Shown here: piece by piece, positions 1 through 11,404 of the stretch
Layout: each line of letters begins with the position of its first letter
How positions within the stretch are numbered: position 1 is the stretch's first letter
Origin: Acephala macrosclerotiorum
Lineage: Eukaryota > Ascomycota > Leotiomycetes > Helotiales > Mollisiaceae
Reading direction: 5' to 3'
Assembly: GCA_014904845.1 (NCBI GenBank)
Contig: MU119217.1
Span: forward strand, 186,001 to 250,000
Length of the DNA: 64,000 nucleotides
The notes under the pieces: generated by a model
Database searches by the model: none
The model's input: the letters and a program-made list of their open reading frames with translations, nothing else
What the model was told of the DNA's origin: nothing
Made by a program: the position numbers and the translations under genes

Positions 1-907
1 AGACTGCAGCAGAGGTGGTCGTGTTCAATGCTCATCGACCGTCTCCTCTAGAGCTATCAGTGGCCCACGCCCACGCCTATCAAGATACTACAGCCGAGAG
101 TTCGTCGTTATTACTTTTTTCCTCAACTCTTCCACCTCATCGCCATTTTTCCATCTTCGCTTGGACCCTCGCACTACTTTTCCACGACACCACCATGTCA
201 CAGACTCGCGCACCACTCCCCCCGGCCCACAATCCACATACGGTCGGTTGGATCGGCTGGTGCATCAGTCGGTACGATGCCAAAGCTCCTCCATCGAGGT
301 AAGGATTAAGTCGCAGGGAGCCGTGGTGATACCAGGGTATGGATGCCGGTAGGGGGGTAGGGGGGGTCAAGAATCTGTCTCACTCACATTCTCCGAGCGC
401 TCACCACAAGCTGCGAGGGAGATCCACACATCTTGAACCATTCTCAATGCCTGTCACAGGCTCCAGCCTACCGCAAACAGAGATGCGTTTCTGCCGCCGT
501 CGAGCTCTTGTTACAAGGAACTTGGCTGAGCTTAGACCCCTCCCGGTTTTGCTCCCTCACATATGTAAATCGCCGTTTCTTAAAAAAAAGTCTGACATCT
601 CCCCATATGTCCTCATCAAGCAATTTGCTTTTATTATACTTCGCCAGGGGACTGCCGGCTTGAAGAACACCTCTCTCTATATATATGCTCCCCAACCCAG
701 CTACACTTCGATATCTTCAAGGCATGCAGCAGCAAACCTCCTCACACTCAGCATCAACACTTTTCGTCCATCCCATCCACTGAGCCCTCCCAACACCACT
801 CTCTAACATTAACTACCTATGTATGTTATATTGTCTACACGTGGTTGCTCATTGACGTTGCTGATCAGACTAGCAAACACACATACATTCCTTCCACGGT
901 CGACAAG
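1..907. other. Intergenic / 5' leader, no gene seen
   Basis: No open frame here resembles a known protein. The last 250 bases are pyrimidine-rich with CACTC/CCATCC runs, as is common in fungal 5' leaders, and they lead into the small gene that starts at 908. Confidence 0.5.
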
Positions 908-1072
908 ATGTGCGAATACACCAAAAACTACTACATCTACACTTCATGCGTGGATCCCGGGGCTCACTTCTTCGGAACTTCGGTCGATGGCAAGAGGGAA
1001 CAGAGATGTCCACGAGGTCCTCACGAACGATATATTGTGGTGCCAGGTCACTGTCCGCTGTGCAATTCCTAG
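908..1072 (+). CDS. Small Cys-rich conserved fungal protein (54 aa), function unknown
   Basis: A single-exon frame of 54 residues beginning MCEYTKNYY and ending in a CPLC motif. It has five cysteines (2, 14, 34, 49, 52), with Cys49 and Cys52 in a CxxC pair, and histidines at 20, 39 and 48, so metal binding is possible. There is no signal peptide or membrane segment. From memory it resembles a family of very short ascomycete hypothetical proteins with the same opening and the same CPxGPHERYIV-type core; that is recognition of a pattern, not a database result. I chose the ATG at 908 and not the upstream in-frame TTG at 845 because the familiar motif starts there. The leader upstream is CA/CT-rich. 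No neighbour within 4 kb suggests a role. Confidence 0.7.
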   Translation: MCEYTKNYYIYTSCVDPGAHFFGTSVDGKREQRCPRGPHERYIVVPGHCPLCNS

Positions 1073-4000
1073 CCAATACTGCACGGTACCTTTCTTACGA
1101 TGGTCCATGCGTTCGCCACTCCTCACTCTCGCTTTGGGATATGTTTCGGATTTTTTGGTGGCATAGGGGCTTTACACATTTCGGCAACGACAATTTGATT
1201 CATGGCCAGGGTCAGCGGGGCGTCAAACGGATTTTTCAGGTTTTGGGATATGCAATTCATTTCTTCGCTTGTACAATGTGACCATATTTTTATTTGGGAG
1301 CAGAGAGCTGGAACTCAAGATTGATACCTGGATGGCTTTATGATAGGGAAGATATAGGAGTATTATGGGCAGAGCTTTACATGGGAAAAGTTTGGGAAGC
1401 ATGGCAGCATCCACGCAAGAGACGGTATGGAGGGCGAATTGTACAAGGCGCAGGATATATCCAATCATCACTTCTTCAGCTTTGATTGTGCCTCGTTTCC
1501 ACCCCTGATTTTCGCAAAATGTGGGGTGCTATGCACCATTATCATGATGTTGAGGGCTACCATGGGACAGTTCCGTACCGTTGCCCGCATCTGGCATGAC
1601 GCTGAGATGAAGAGGTTGCATATATTCTGAAGATTATGACTCTTGGAGCCAGTTAGCGTCATTCCACAATCTGCCACCGGGAAACAAAGCGGCTTTCTCA
1701 CCTGGCTCACCGATCACGGGAAGAGAGTTCAGACTAGGTGTCAAGCGTAAGAGCTCAACAATAAATGAAGTGGTTTCCCGGGTGGAAGAGCCGGACGGAG
1801 ACCCCGTTGGTATATCAATATGTATTAAGACTCTAAGACTTGGACTTTCACAAAGTTGAACACAGCTGCAGTGCGAGTGGCGTGCTATCAGAGATCCACC
1901 GTATGCCGGTCGACGTCCTAGGCTTGCATGACCAATACGCCAATCGAACCCCCATCTCATTTCGAGCTCGGCTCTTCAGCGCTTGGTGCTTAAAACAACC
2001 GTAAGCGCGTCTCCTCAATTACCGTATCTGAGTTCTAGACGGTGCATAATCTTTGCCGTGCGCGTGCGTATCTGCAGCGGATGTATCCCGCGAGCCATGG
2101 ATGTCACAAGATTCCCGGAGACGAAACCGGTTCATTTGATCAGTCAATGATAGGTTCGGCACCCACTCTAGCCAAAAAAACGAGTTCTACGCGGGCATCT
2201 CTGAAAACCAATTTTATTTTACTCGTGACAGCGATCATGGTTATTGCGTTTGGACTAGGCCTGCAAAGCGACGTGGTGAGTCTGGGGCTAGGCTCTCCTG
2301 TTGACCTGTGCGCAGAACCGTTGTACTTGGAGTGCGGCTCATGAGCGACACGGCATCACCCAAGGCTCTCCCCTGACGCCGTGGCCGCGCTCTCGCATCT
2401 GCTGCTGCGTCTAGCTGCATCCTGGTCGTCGACCGTCAACTGCCTGATCTCGCTTCGCCCTTCCTGTAAGATTACCACTCACTCCACTATCTGGAAGAGG
2501 AAGGCAGAGACTCATTCTTGTTCGAAGCTATTCGAATGGTATATCCAGACGCAGCTGCAGTAACTCAGCATTGTTCCGCATTGTGACCACCAAGAAGTCT
2601 TGTGCTTCCCCATGTTTGACAGCTGAAAATTCGACCATGCTGCTGGGACCACGATTGGGGAGGTTGGGGAGTGCGGAAGGACTGTGCGTACGGCGAAGTC
2701 CAAGACCCAACGATCGAACAGATAAATAAAGTTCAAAGTGACGCATGCAGACTCTGGCTATTCCGGCAGGCGAGATTGGGGTTCGAGGGTTTGGCCGATT
2801 GCAATATCCTCGAAAGGCTCAAACCTTCGCTGCCCGAACGTTGTTCTCAGAGCCAATAATGGACCAACGGCAACTGCGCGAGTTCGAGTTAGTCTTCGAA
2901 GCCGAGCGTTGGCAACTTGGCACGCAGATTGCAGGACCCTTAAACCTTCTGCTTAGAAGGTTCTGATGAAGGACTAGTTTTAGCACTTGATTGTCACGCG
3001 AGGACCGGAAAGCCACCCTCGGCGTCAATCAAGAAGGTTTAAAGGGTCCATAGAGTGGCACGCACCTTGAGGCATGTCGGAGATGCCATTTTAGGTGTTC
3101 ATGCACCAATGATTGCGCCATGCATCCCTTGCTCCTAACATCATAAAAGTTACCATTTCAACAATACCTTGTTCCCCGATCCTTAACAGCGATCATATAG
3201 AGACGTGTACAAGTGCAAGATCTCGGCAAGTACCTTGTTCTGAGCTCGCAACCAGATTCGGCTCTTGGAGCATAAAGGATGTGGTTTGGGGAGCCGAGCC
3301 GCAGGCGAAAGTCGTCCAGCGCATGGACAACTGTGCTAGCAACGGGAAATACCCTGTTCCCTGAGTCCGGGTTAGGATAATTCCTAGAGGGGAAAGATTC
3401 TGATCTGCAAAGTTTACATGCTTCGGATGCAAAAGTGCTACAAGATGTGAGGTAGCGTTTAACTTAAATTTTGCTGCCGAGTTACATCCCCTAAGGTAGC
3501 ATGAAACTCAATTTCCGTTCTTTTGTATCAAGGATTCAAGTTTCCTTGAAAGCCACGAAATTGTTCCGGTTCCCGCTAGGAAATTTAGACTCTGAAGGAT
3601 GGAAGGAAGTATCTCCGCACCGACTAGTACTAGACCAAAAACTCTCGTCGTAGTCGCATTCCTCCTTTAGTGTTGTGTAGTCACACTGAAGTAGCGGACA
3701 ATTGCCCGAGCACACGAGCAAAAGAGCACGGAATGAACGTTTGCCCCAAGCTTCCTCAGAAAGTAACAAGGGGGCTTGCAAAGGCGAGAACACTCGGATG
3801 GCAACTCCAAACTTTAAGTGGCACCACATTCCACAATCATGTTGCAGAACTTTGTGACGCACGAAGACACTTGACTACCGCCAAAAACTTAAAATCAACG
3901 GACATGCCTCCGTTCAAGACGTTCAAGTCCGATCACTCTAAATGAAAAGTCAGAATATCGCTCACTGCAGTTTCCTCAGCATTGCGCTTCATCGACGTAA

Positions 4001-5549
4001 TGTGTTTCAATTATGCTCGCTGAGTCACAGTCAGACGATGGGCGTACATAGATCGTCTGGTCAGCACCAAGGACACTCGACACCTCCAATGCATTGCATC
4101 CTCGTGGTATAACTTTGACGGAACTGTCTTCACACCCGTATGCATTTGAGCGTTACGTTCAAAAGCCCTTGTTCTTAAGTACAATTCGATGTCATTATCC
4201 GACCATTTTCAAAGAGAGAAGTCAAATCGTTCGGCAGTACCACTACTCGCTATGTCCAGAAGTCTGTCCGAGTACCTCGGAGGTCCATGCCAGACAGCTA
4301 CCTTGCCCTTGAGAAGCTGCATGGAGGAACACATCCACTAGAAAAGAGTCCAATATTTGGCTGCTGAAAGAACCAAAATTTTTGGGATTTTTTGGCTGTC
4401 AAAAGTTGGAGCTGTGGTCCAAGAACTGGTTAGGCATCCGGACAGACCTTTAGGAGTGTTGAGTAAGAAAAGAACTAGCAAACTCGAATGGGGTGTATAT
4501 TCAAGTCACGTTACACTCGCTTCTCAAGAAGCTCTGGAAAGATTCTTTGCTTTCTTTTCCTCAATTCCCGCGTCAAGTATCTATCGCCCTCCCGCACCAG
4601 TCGCCAACAGGCCAGCGTGGAGGCTTCGCTTGTGCCCCCACAGCCCAGCCAGCGATCCTCAAATAATTCCTTTCCGCGGAGATCATTCGATCATTCGATT
4701 CCTACGCTTGGACCAGACGAAGGTATCGCGGCACCTCCGTTTCCGGCACGAGGAAATTCTAACTGCGGATTCCTTTATTCTGATCAGAATTGAATATGAT
4801 GGAAATGCGATTTCCAGAAGCATCTCCACATTAGAGGCAACCGCACAGTCGTTGAACGTTATGGTGCATCTAGTCTGTTTTTTTGTTTCAGACCAATCCA
4901 GCAAAATGACTTGACTTGCGAATTTGTGTTCTTCCATGTGTTTTTCTGAATTATGGCGTCGGGCTTGGATCTACGAGCCGTTGTGGAGTTGATCCCTGAT
5001 CTCCGCATACCAACGGCGACACTTTCCTAGCCTTTACCGGGACCGCTGTCGAACGGAATTGGAACTGGCTTCAGCACCGCTCCTTCCAAAAACAACAAGC
5101 CGTGATCCAATAACGGCAATGTCTTTTTCCGCGCCCCCAGATAAGCCCCCTAGGTCCGTATGAGGAGTTCTTGTTTTTTGATGCTTTCCCTTGAGATAAG
5201 CCAGGGTACACGGGGAATTTTTGGGTGCGATATGCCACTACTAAAACGAGAGTAGGCGTTGATGCCTCGTTCTGGAAAGAAAAGAGTCGGGATGAGATAA
5301 GAACCTTTTCCATTCAATGAATCTAGACACTCTGTTATTATTGTTGGAGTATTATAGATGGTGTTCTCCGCTCGGATGTCTGTTATTCTTGCGTGTCAAT
5401 GCGCATCATTTAGACATCATGGGTGTTCTCTCCGCTCCATCCAGGTATGTAACTTCTTTTAAGCTCTATGTCGTCTTCTGGTAATCTTCCAGAGCTCTGC
5501 TCTCTGCAACACTTAAACGGAGGACTTTACCTCCGAACAAGCCCCAAGA
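1073..5549. other. Gene-poor stretch, no supported gene
   Basis: About 4.5 kb without a recognisable protein on either strand. The open frames are short, have no familiar motifs and cannot be joined across plausible introns. I found no long terminal repeats, transposase motifs or strong tandem repeats. Base composition looks like normal intergenic DNA, not strongly AT-rich RIP-degraded sequence. Confidence 0.45.
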
Positions 5550-6428
5550 ATGTCTGAAAGAAGTATACTGACTGACTTGGCGCACTTAAGCCCTCATCAA
5601 ATCCATCTCCTGAACTCAGTCATCGTTGTTGCTTCTGTGTTGTCCCACTCGGTGCAGGGTGGGTCATCTTCAGCCGTTCTTCAGAAGCTTGAGGACATTT
5701 CGTCATCAATTGATCTTGTACATCTCACTTTGACTACCTCTCGTCTTGCAATATCTGACATGATGAAGGGGACTTGTAATCAGTGATTTCTGGATGGCCA
5801 TAAATTTCATGAGTGGTAGTGCAAAGAATCTAGCTGGCCCAAATATTGGCGCCGCTTCGGAGAAGACTTTCTGCAGCTTCAATGAGTTCATGATACAAGT
5901 TTTTGTTGTCCAGACAGATTACTGGGTACTCACCATTACGGTCTGCACGTACTTGATCTTGGCGAATAATAAACAACAATCTCCCTGGGTCCAGGATAAC
6001 AGAGTTGTCATCTGGGGTTTTACCATGGACTCTGTCTCTGCTGTGGGCAGCTATTGGCTTGGCTGTGGTTGGGTATGGAGATATCGGTGCTTGTGAGTTG
6101 GTCGGGATAGTCTATCAAGGAGCTAGCACAGACAGGAACAGGGTGCTGGTTTACAAGTGATCGGACCAGGTTGCTGGTCAACTTCCAGCCAGGAAGAAAA
6201 CCATCTTCGGACGTATCAGTGCTTTCAATCTCCCAGTCCTACCCCGACTTGCTTGGCCGACATTTTTCTGAGCAAGGACGGTGGTCAGTTGTTGGTTGAT
6301 CTGGAGGCTTCACCGCATGCAACATCACAACATGACCTAACCTCCTCAGATGTCCTGTCAAAGCTGGGAGATTGAAAACGCTCAAGTATCGTGAGTCTCA
6401 TACTAACCTCTAGATTAGCGATGGGCAG

Positions 6429-6489
<61 letters not shown>

Positions 6490-7057
6490 TCTCGCACTCT
6501 ACATCTGACTATACCACCTCATCCACCGAGCCCACCATCGCTTCATGTCCTTCAACGGAGATACCACAGGCAGTCTACAAAGGTCAGTCGGTACAGGAAG
6601 CGGTCCGCAATTGTCATTTAATGTTTCAGGCGGCACAATCGAGACACGCTAGAATTGAAAGAGGGTAGGTGAGATCCAAGAAAGTGGTATTGGAAATGCT
6701 GACTTTACCTGGATCTCATATCAAATCATGACTTATCCTTTGGTCTACATGGTGCATACCTTCACCTCTGCTTTGACAAGCTCATAAGCTAATATTTCAT
6801 AAATTATATGGGAAATCCCAACCACGATCAGAATCTACCAAGCAACGACAGGAAAGTCCGTTCCATTCGCCATCGACACAGTTGACAAGGTACCACCTCT
6901 CATTCTCTCAAGCTTCTTCACATATCCATTACTAACGTCCTTCCAACAGTCCCGCATCGTAATCCAAGGCTTTGCAGACGCCATCGTCTACGGCGTAAAC
7001 GAAAGCACCTACAAACTCTGGAAAGGAGTTTTCACCAAAGCCGATCCTAAAAGATAG
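5550..7057 (+). pseudogene. cAMP-receptor-like (Git3/cAR-type) seven-helix GPCR, degenerate
   Basis: Pieces of one protein can be read in order but in different frames. They are an N-terminus with LSPHQIHLLNSV (5550), GAGWVIF (5651), RTFRHQLIL (5692), SDFWMAINF and TDYWVLTI (5785-6018), LPWTLSLLWAAIG (6020), GAWCWFTSDRTRLLVN (6086 across an intron at 6093-6141), IHRAHHRFMSFN, ADFTWISYQ, IPTTIRIYQATTGK, and GFADAIVYGVNES before a stop at 7055. This order matches fungal GPCRs of the cAMP-receptor-like class. Seen lesions are indels near 5644-5650 and 5680-5692, an extra T in the TTTT at 6018-6021, an in-frame TGA at 6506-6508, and an expected acceptor just before ATTATATGG that reads CATAA instead of CATAG. 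The intron at 6890-6949 is still canonical. With this many independent defects, sequencing error is an unlikely explanation. In life the protein would be a plasma-membrane nutrient or signal receptor upstream of cAMP signalling. Confidence 0.82.
6431..6490 (+). repeat. (ATC)19-ATT microsatellite inside the GPCR pseudogene
   Basis: Nineteen perfect ATC triplets followed by ATT. In the GPCR frame this reads as 20 consecutive isoleucines, preceded by Ala-Val and followed by Leu-Ala-Leu-Tyr, at the place where the family has a transmembrane helix. The same DNA read one frame earlier gives a poly-histidine frame, which is an artefact. Confidence 0.95.
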
Positions 7058-8175
7058 TCCACAATTATTCGTCCATACACCATTGCTGTACAAACGGGGA
7101 GGTCAAAATTCAGCATTTCGTTGGGTATAAATAGAAATAAGGTCCTTGCATATTAATGGAGGGGTATCACTGTTCTCTGCGTGGCTGGTAGATCCGTCTC
7201 TTGGAGGTTCGCGCTCTCGATCTGTTTCAGGGGAGGGTTTTTGTTTTGTATCTAAGAGGGAGGCTGGCTGATACCCTTGAACTTTATGTACCAATCAAGC
7301 CAAGTGCCGACTCAGTTCTCGTTTTCTCATGTCAAGGCTATTATGAAGATGATGTTACAACTGAACTGAAGCTACTGACCGGTCCCGAGATGCAAACATC
7401 GAGATCGAAAATATCTGATGTACTGTACCCATAGAACGAACGCGATCTGATCTGATGTGCACGTCATGGGTCCATGGTTGAGGATTTTGACAGGATTGTC
7501 TCCGAGACATATAGATTGATCGCGGTGGAGTGCATAGGTGCTTACTTGAGTACAAAATGATCGTGTTCATCTGCTCGAGGACTCAATCGCATTTCTAGCA
7601 AGCCACAAACCACTGCAGAGCTCCTCGGTGTATTTTTGCAATTCCAAGTTCCAAGATGGAGACGACGTTGGAAATTGGAACATGTATACATAGTAGGTGG
7701 GACTGGACCCGGACGAGCTCGTTGCCTTATTTGGATCCTGGAGACTCTCTACGAAGCTTTGACTTCATCCCAATTATCTTGAGTGGATAATGTCCGTGTT
7801 GAGGAAGCAGAGCACTTGCTACCAAAGCAAGATTCCGGTCTGTGCCTTCTTTTCGGACACTACGAAAAGGTAACAATTTAACTACAACAGAGTACGAGTA
7901 AGAAAGCGGAAGTTGTCGATATGTGCACCTCCTGGACAGGGAATGGGTTCGAAGAACCAACAACAGATATGTTTTTTGTATAGATTCAAAGGCTATGTGC
8001 CATCTCAAACTGTGGCAGAAAGAATGACCAACACCAAACCCCATAGAAACCACAAATAAGGAATCAGAGTCGAGTATCTAATTGCTTTCCTCATGCATAG
8101 GCATGGAATCCTAACCACGTTCCTATCCCACCTTTCATGTCATCGTCGTATTCATAATTGCAAAGCCTTCAGGCC
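7058..8175. other. Intergenic, no gene seen
   Basis: Space between the GPCR pseudogene and the 3' end of the ATG33-like gene on the opposite strand. Short frames only, with no recognisable motif. Confidence 0.5.
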
Positions 8176-8858
8176 TCACATCTCAATAACTACCAAATCC
8201 GCAGCTCCATCCCCCCAAATACCAACAACAGACATAGCAAACCCCACCCCAGCAATAGCCGTCCTTATAACTTGCGTCAATATGAACCCCTCCATCTCCT
8301 CCCTCACTTCCTCCCCATTAACATCATCATCCGCTTCCTCACCACTCGTCTCGCTCTCCCTATCACTAGCGCCCAAAACCTCATAACTAGAATCCATCTG
8401 TCTCGATTTCGCCTTCTTCTGCTTCGGCGCTTTAGTGATTGTTTTCTTCGTGGTCGGAACGACGAGGTCGGTGACTCCCGCTGCAGCGACAAAGAGAGAT
8501 GTCCATAGTAAGTATGGGTGTTTTTGGCTTCGTGGAGAGAGCAGGTATGCGATGAAGAATGAGGAGCTGGATACGGCGGCTAGGGTTCGGAGGTGGGTTA
8601 AGGAAATGGTGGTTAGGTTTGAGAAGGCTTTCGATGCGCTGGCGGCGGATGGCAGCGTAAGCAGTGTCGGCACAGTCAATGAGCTGAGTGTGTATGAGAG
8701 GCCCTGTAGAGTAGAATGTCACTACGTTGTTTGAAGATTAAGGATAGGAATTGAGAGGACGGTGGTCCGGAAGCTGAAATGGAGGGGTATCGTACGGTGA
8801 GCAGGCCCAAACTAATGGAGCCCACGAACTTGAGCGTGGAGACGGTTCTGCCCGCCAT
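8176..8858 (-). CDS. ATG33: Autophagy-related protein 33-like (mitophagy membrane protein)
   Basis: Two exons (8858-8796 and 8703-8176) separated by a 92-nt intron give 196 residues. The first ATG opens MAGRTVSTLKFVGSISLGLLT and runs into GLSYTLSSLTVPTLLTLPSA, the N-terminal double-helix pattern of filamentous-fungal Atg33-like proteins. A further hydrophobic segment (SSFFIAYLLSPRSQKHPYLLW) follows, then LFVAAAGVTDLVVP, a basic and then acidic Ser/Glu/Asp-rich linker, and a last hydrophobic helix at the C-terminus (TAIAGVGFAMSVVGIWG). In yeast, Atg33 is a mitochondrial outer-membrane protein that promotes mitophagy. The acidic Ser-rich loop could be a phosphorylation or receptor-binding region; that is inference. 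It is transcribed divergently from the dienoyl-CoA reductase. The family assignment rests on hydrophobicity pattern and remembered motifs, as these proteins diverge quickly. Confidence 0.75.
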
Positions 8859-9258
8859 AATGTCAAATCGTTCGCGCAATCTGTTGAAGGAATCTGAAAT
8901 GTCTGTAGATGTGTTGGTGGTCTTGTGGCGGGAGGATAGAAGTTGACGTCGTTGTCGCTTGAAATGGCTCGAATTCGACTCGTCGAGAGCTTCTCAAGCC
9001 CCAAGCCGCTATCTTTGGGGCATAGCATCCCGCATCCTTGTCGGGATTGTTCCTGCCTGTTTGGTGCCTGACGAAGAGACCGAGGCTACGCGGGTACCGG
9101 TACACTGACTCTGGGATTTCTGATCAAGCTCCTAATAAGCTACGGCCGTGAGCGATATTCCTGAAAGAGATATATTCTCAGCAGGCCTGGGACATTCACT
9201 TTGTCTTACGGTAAGGACTACTCTCATCGCAGTACTTCATCAACCTCAATTTACAGAA
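8859..9258. promoter_or_regulatory. Shared divergent promoter region
   Basis: A 400-bp gap between the start codons of the ATG33-like gene (leftward) and the peroxisomal dienoyl-CoA reductase (rightward). It must contain both promoters. I do not see a convincing named binding site in it. Confidence 0.5.
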
Positions 9259-10303
9259 ATGGCTGTTCCAAGATCAGAGTACCTCTCTTCTGTCTGGAAG
9301 GATGGCATTTTTGGTATGCGTCTATCCCTGCGGTCCCTCTTTTGTCTAATTCTGACATCTGCTAGATAAAAAAGTTGTGTTTTGTACTGGAGGAGCAGGC
9401 ACAATCTGTAGTGCTCAAGTTCGAGCACTCGTTCACCTAGGAGCCAATGCCTGCATTATCGGACGAAACGTCGAGAAGACGGAACGAATGGCAAAGAACA
9501 TAGCCACAGCGCGGGAGGGAGCAAAAGTCATCGGCATAGGTGCCGTAGACGTGAGGAAGATTGAGGACCTAGAGAAATGCGTTGCCACATGCGTGAAGGA
9601 ATTGGGAGGCATTGACTATGTGATGTAGGGACATTCTGCTCTTTAACATGGCCAAATCTATGCTGACATTTTTACTCCTCATAGTGCTGGTGCGGCAGGC
9701 AACTTTCTTGCTCCAATTGAAGGACTTTCCTCGAATGCCTTCAGGACTGTCATTGAAATCGATACAATTGGCTCTTTCAACACCCTCAAAGCGACCCTCC
9801 CTGAACTCATAAAGTCCGCAGCCAAAAACCCAAACACAGGCGACAATTCCTCAACGGGAGGCCGCATCATCTTCATCTCTGCCACATTCCATTTCACCGG
9901 CATGCCACTCCAAGCACACGCATCCGCCGCAAAAGCCGGCGTAGACGCCATCTCCGCCTCAGCAGCTCTAGAATTCGGCCCTCGAGGAATAACATCGAAC
10001 ATCATAACGCCTGGTCCAATTATGGGGACCGAAGGTATAGCTAGACTTGGGAACAGAGATGGCGAGAAGAGTGGTGAAGCTTTTAAGCATGTGCCGTTGC
10101 AGAGATATGGGACTGTGAAGGAGATTGCTGACGGGACGGTATATCTTTTCAGTGATGCGGGGAATTTTGTTAATGGGGAGGTGCTGGTGATTGATGGTGG
10201 GGATTGGAGGTCTCCTAGTAGGATGGGTAGGGCTACGAAATATCCGGATTATTTGCTTGACGGGTCGTTTGTGAGACCAAGTGCTCAGAAGGCGAAATTA
10301 TAG
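9259..10303 (+). CDS. SPS19: Peroxisomal 2,4-dienoyl-CoA reductase (SDR family)
   Basis: Three exons (9259-9313, 9366-9624, 9685-10303) encode 310 residues. The N-terminal Rossmann motif is TGGAGTI (about residues 26-32), followed by GANACIIGRN, whose Arg suits NADPH. The catalytic stretch is ISATFHFTGMPLQAHASAAKAG: the usual SDR YxxxK tyrosine is absent but the lysine is kept, as in the peroxisomal DECR2/Sps19 branch and unlike generic SDRs. PGPIMGTEG and the VYLFSDAGNFVNGEVLVIDGG end pattern are also typical. The last three residues, AKL, form a peroxisomal targeting signal of type 1. The enzyme reduces 2,4-dienoyl-CoA esters so that polyunsaturated fatty acids can complete peroxisomal beta-oxidation. 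The start is the first ATG in frame; the only earlier in-frame starts are non-ATG. Confidence 0.9.
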
Positions 10304-10569
10304 AGGTTGAGAGTGGAGAATCACGACGATGTTTTGTGGGAGATGAGCTTTAGATATCCATAGACTATGAAATATCTGGATATGAACATTGGAGATTCCC
10401 TCAGCAGAAGAATGACTGACATAGTCGCGTTGCCTACCTCTAGCACATTGGGTAGTTCTGTCTACTACAAGAGTCTATAGCCACATACTGCGGATGTGTT
10501 TTGGGTTCCCTGGCATCATCTCTCATTACTCCTGACAACTCCATAAGCGTTCGTTGTGTGGCGGAATCG

Positions 10570-11404
10570 CTAAGTCCCTCCATTAGCTGCCATTTCAGGC
10601 GGTACCCATAACCCCACACATCCTCCAACCAAGCCAATCCACATCATGAGATAATCCTTCATAGAACTGTCAAGCTGCTCCATAGCTTCTTTTGTTTGAC
10701 AAGGATGGATGAAGAATGCTGGAACATCTGTGACTGGATGAGGCTAACAAAACGAAGGCAATCAACAAATCTTCAAATCAGTACATGTGGAGGACACTTA
10801 CAGCGGCAGAGATACCTCCTGTCACACCCAAGGCTCGAAGGTTATCTTTGTACTCTTGAGGAACGAGGTGTCGATATACGGCGTCTAAGTCGAATGTTGG
10901 CTCACCGGCTGGAAGATCATGAAGCGTGAACCAAAGCGTGGGTAGTCTGTAAATGGGGTGGAGATGGATCTCGTAAGTCACATATGGCTGTTGTGCATAT
11001 GGGCTATACTGAGGAAGTGCATCTGGATCTGGTTGTAAAGCTTCCTGTTTTTCAGTATTAGTGAACGGTGACCTTTTGGAGACTTGGAAAATGGTCTTCA
11101 CCTGATCAGCATCCTCATCCTTACTATCCATTTGCATCTCAGATCCAGCACTCTCTCCCCACCCACCACCAAGCCCCTCAAGCAATGCTGATAACTCATC
11201 AGGCTCTTTCGGGAGCTGAAGAAGGCGTAGAATTTCAACATAAGAGCTTCCAGTAGTAGCTATCCGACGATGTCTTATCTTGAATATGTTTCTTGTTGGA
11301 CCCAAATGCGCTCTTACATATTTCCGGTCGAAGAAAGCGCAAGCAAGATCAAATTCTTCTTCGTTCAAGAAGGGCCACTGGCGATACTCGTCATGATGAG
11401 CCAT
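10570..11404 (-). CDS. ATG10: Autophagy E2-like conjugating enzyme Atg10
   Basis: Two exons (11404-10802 and 10743-10570, 58-nt intron) give 258 residues. Central and C-terminal motifs are those of Atg10: YVTYEIHLHPIYRLPTLWFTL, AVYRHLVP, LGVTGGISAAPHPVTDVPAFFIHPC and YLMMWIGLVGGCVGLWVP. The HPC motif carries the presumed thioester cysteine (Cys216). Atg10 receives Atg12 from the E1 Atg7 and transfers it to Atg5, giving the conjugate needed for Atg8 lipidation and phagophore growth in the cytosol. The region between roughly residues 70 and 140 is acidic and low in complexity, as in other filamentous-fungal copies. The start is the first ATG (11404); an upstream in-frame TTG adds nine implausible residues. 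It is convergent with the dienoyl-CoA reductase, 266 bp away. Confidence 0.92.

Noticed and set aside
4357..4914. 185-codon frame in the gene desert
   Set aside because: No familiar motif, low-quality composition and no intron structure; probably chance.
6391..6621. Frame with 20 consecutive histidines
   Set aside because: It is the CAT register of the (ATC)n microsatellite; the GPCR motifs on both sides fit the ATC register instead.
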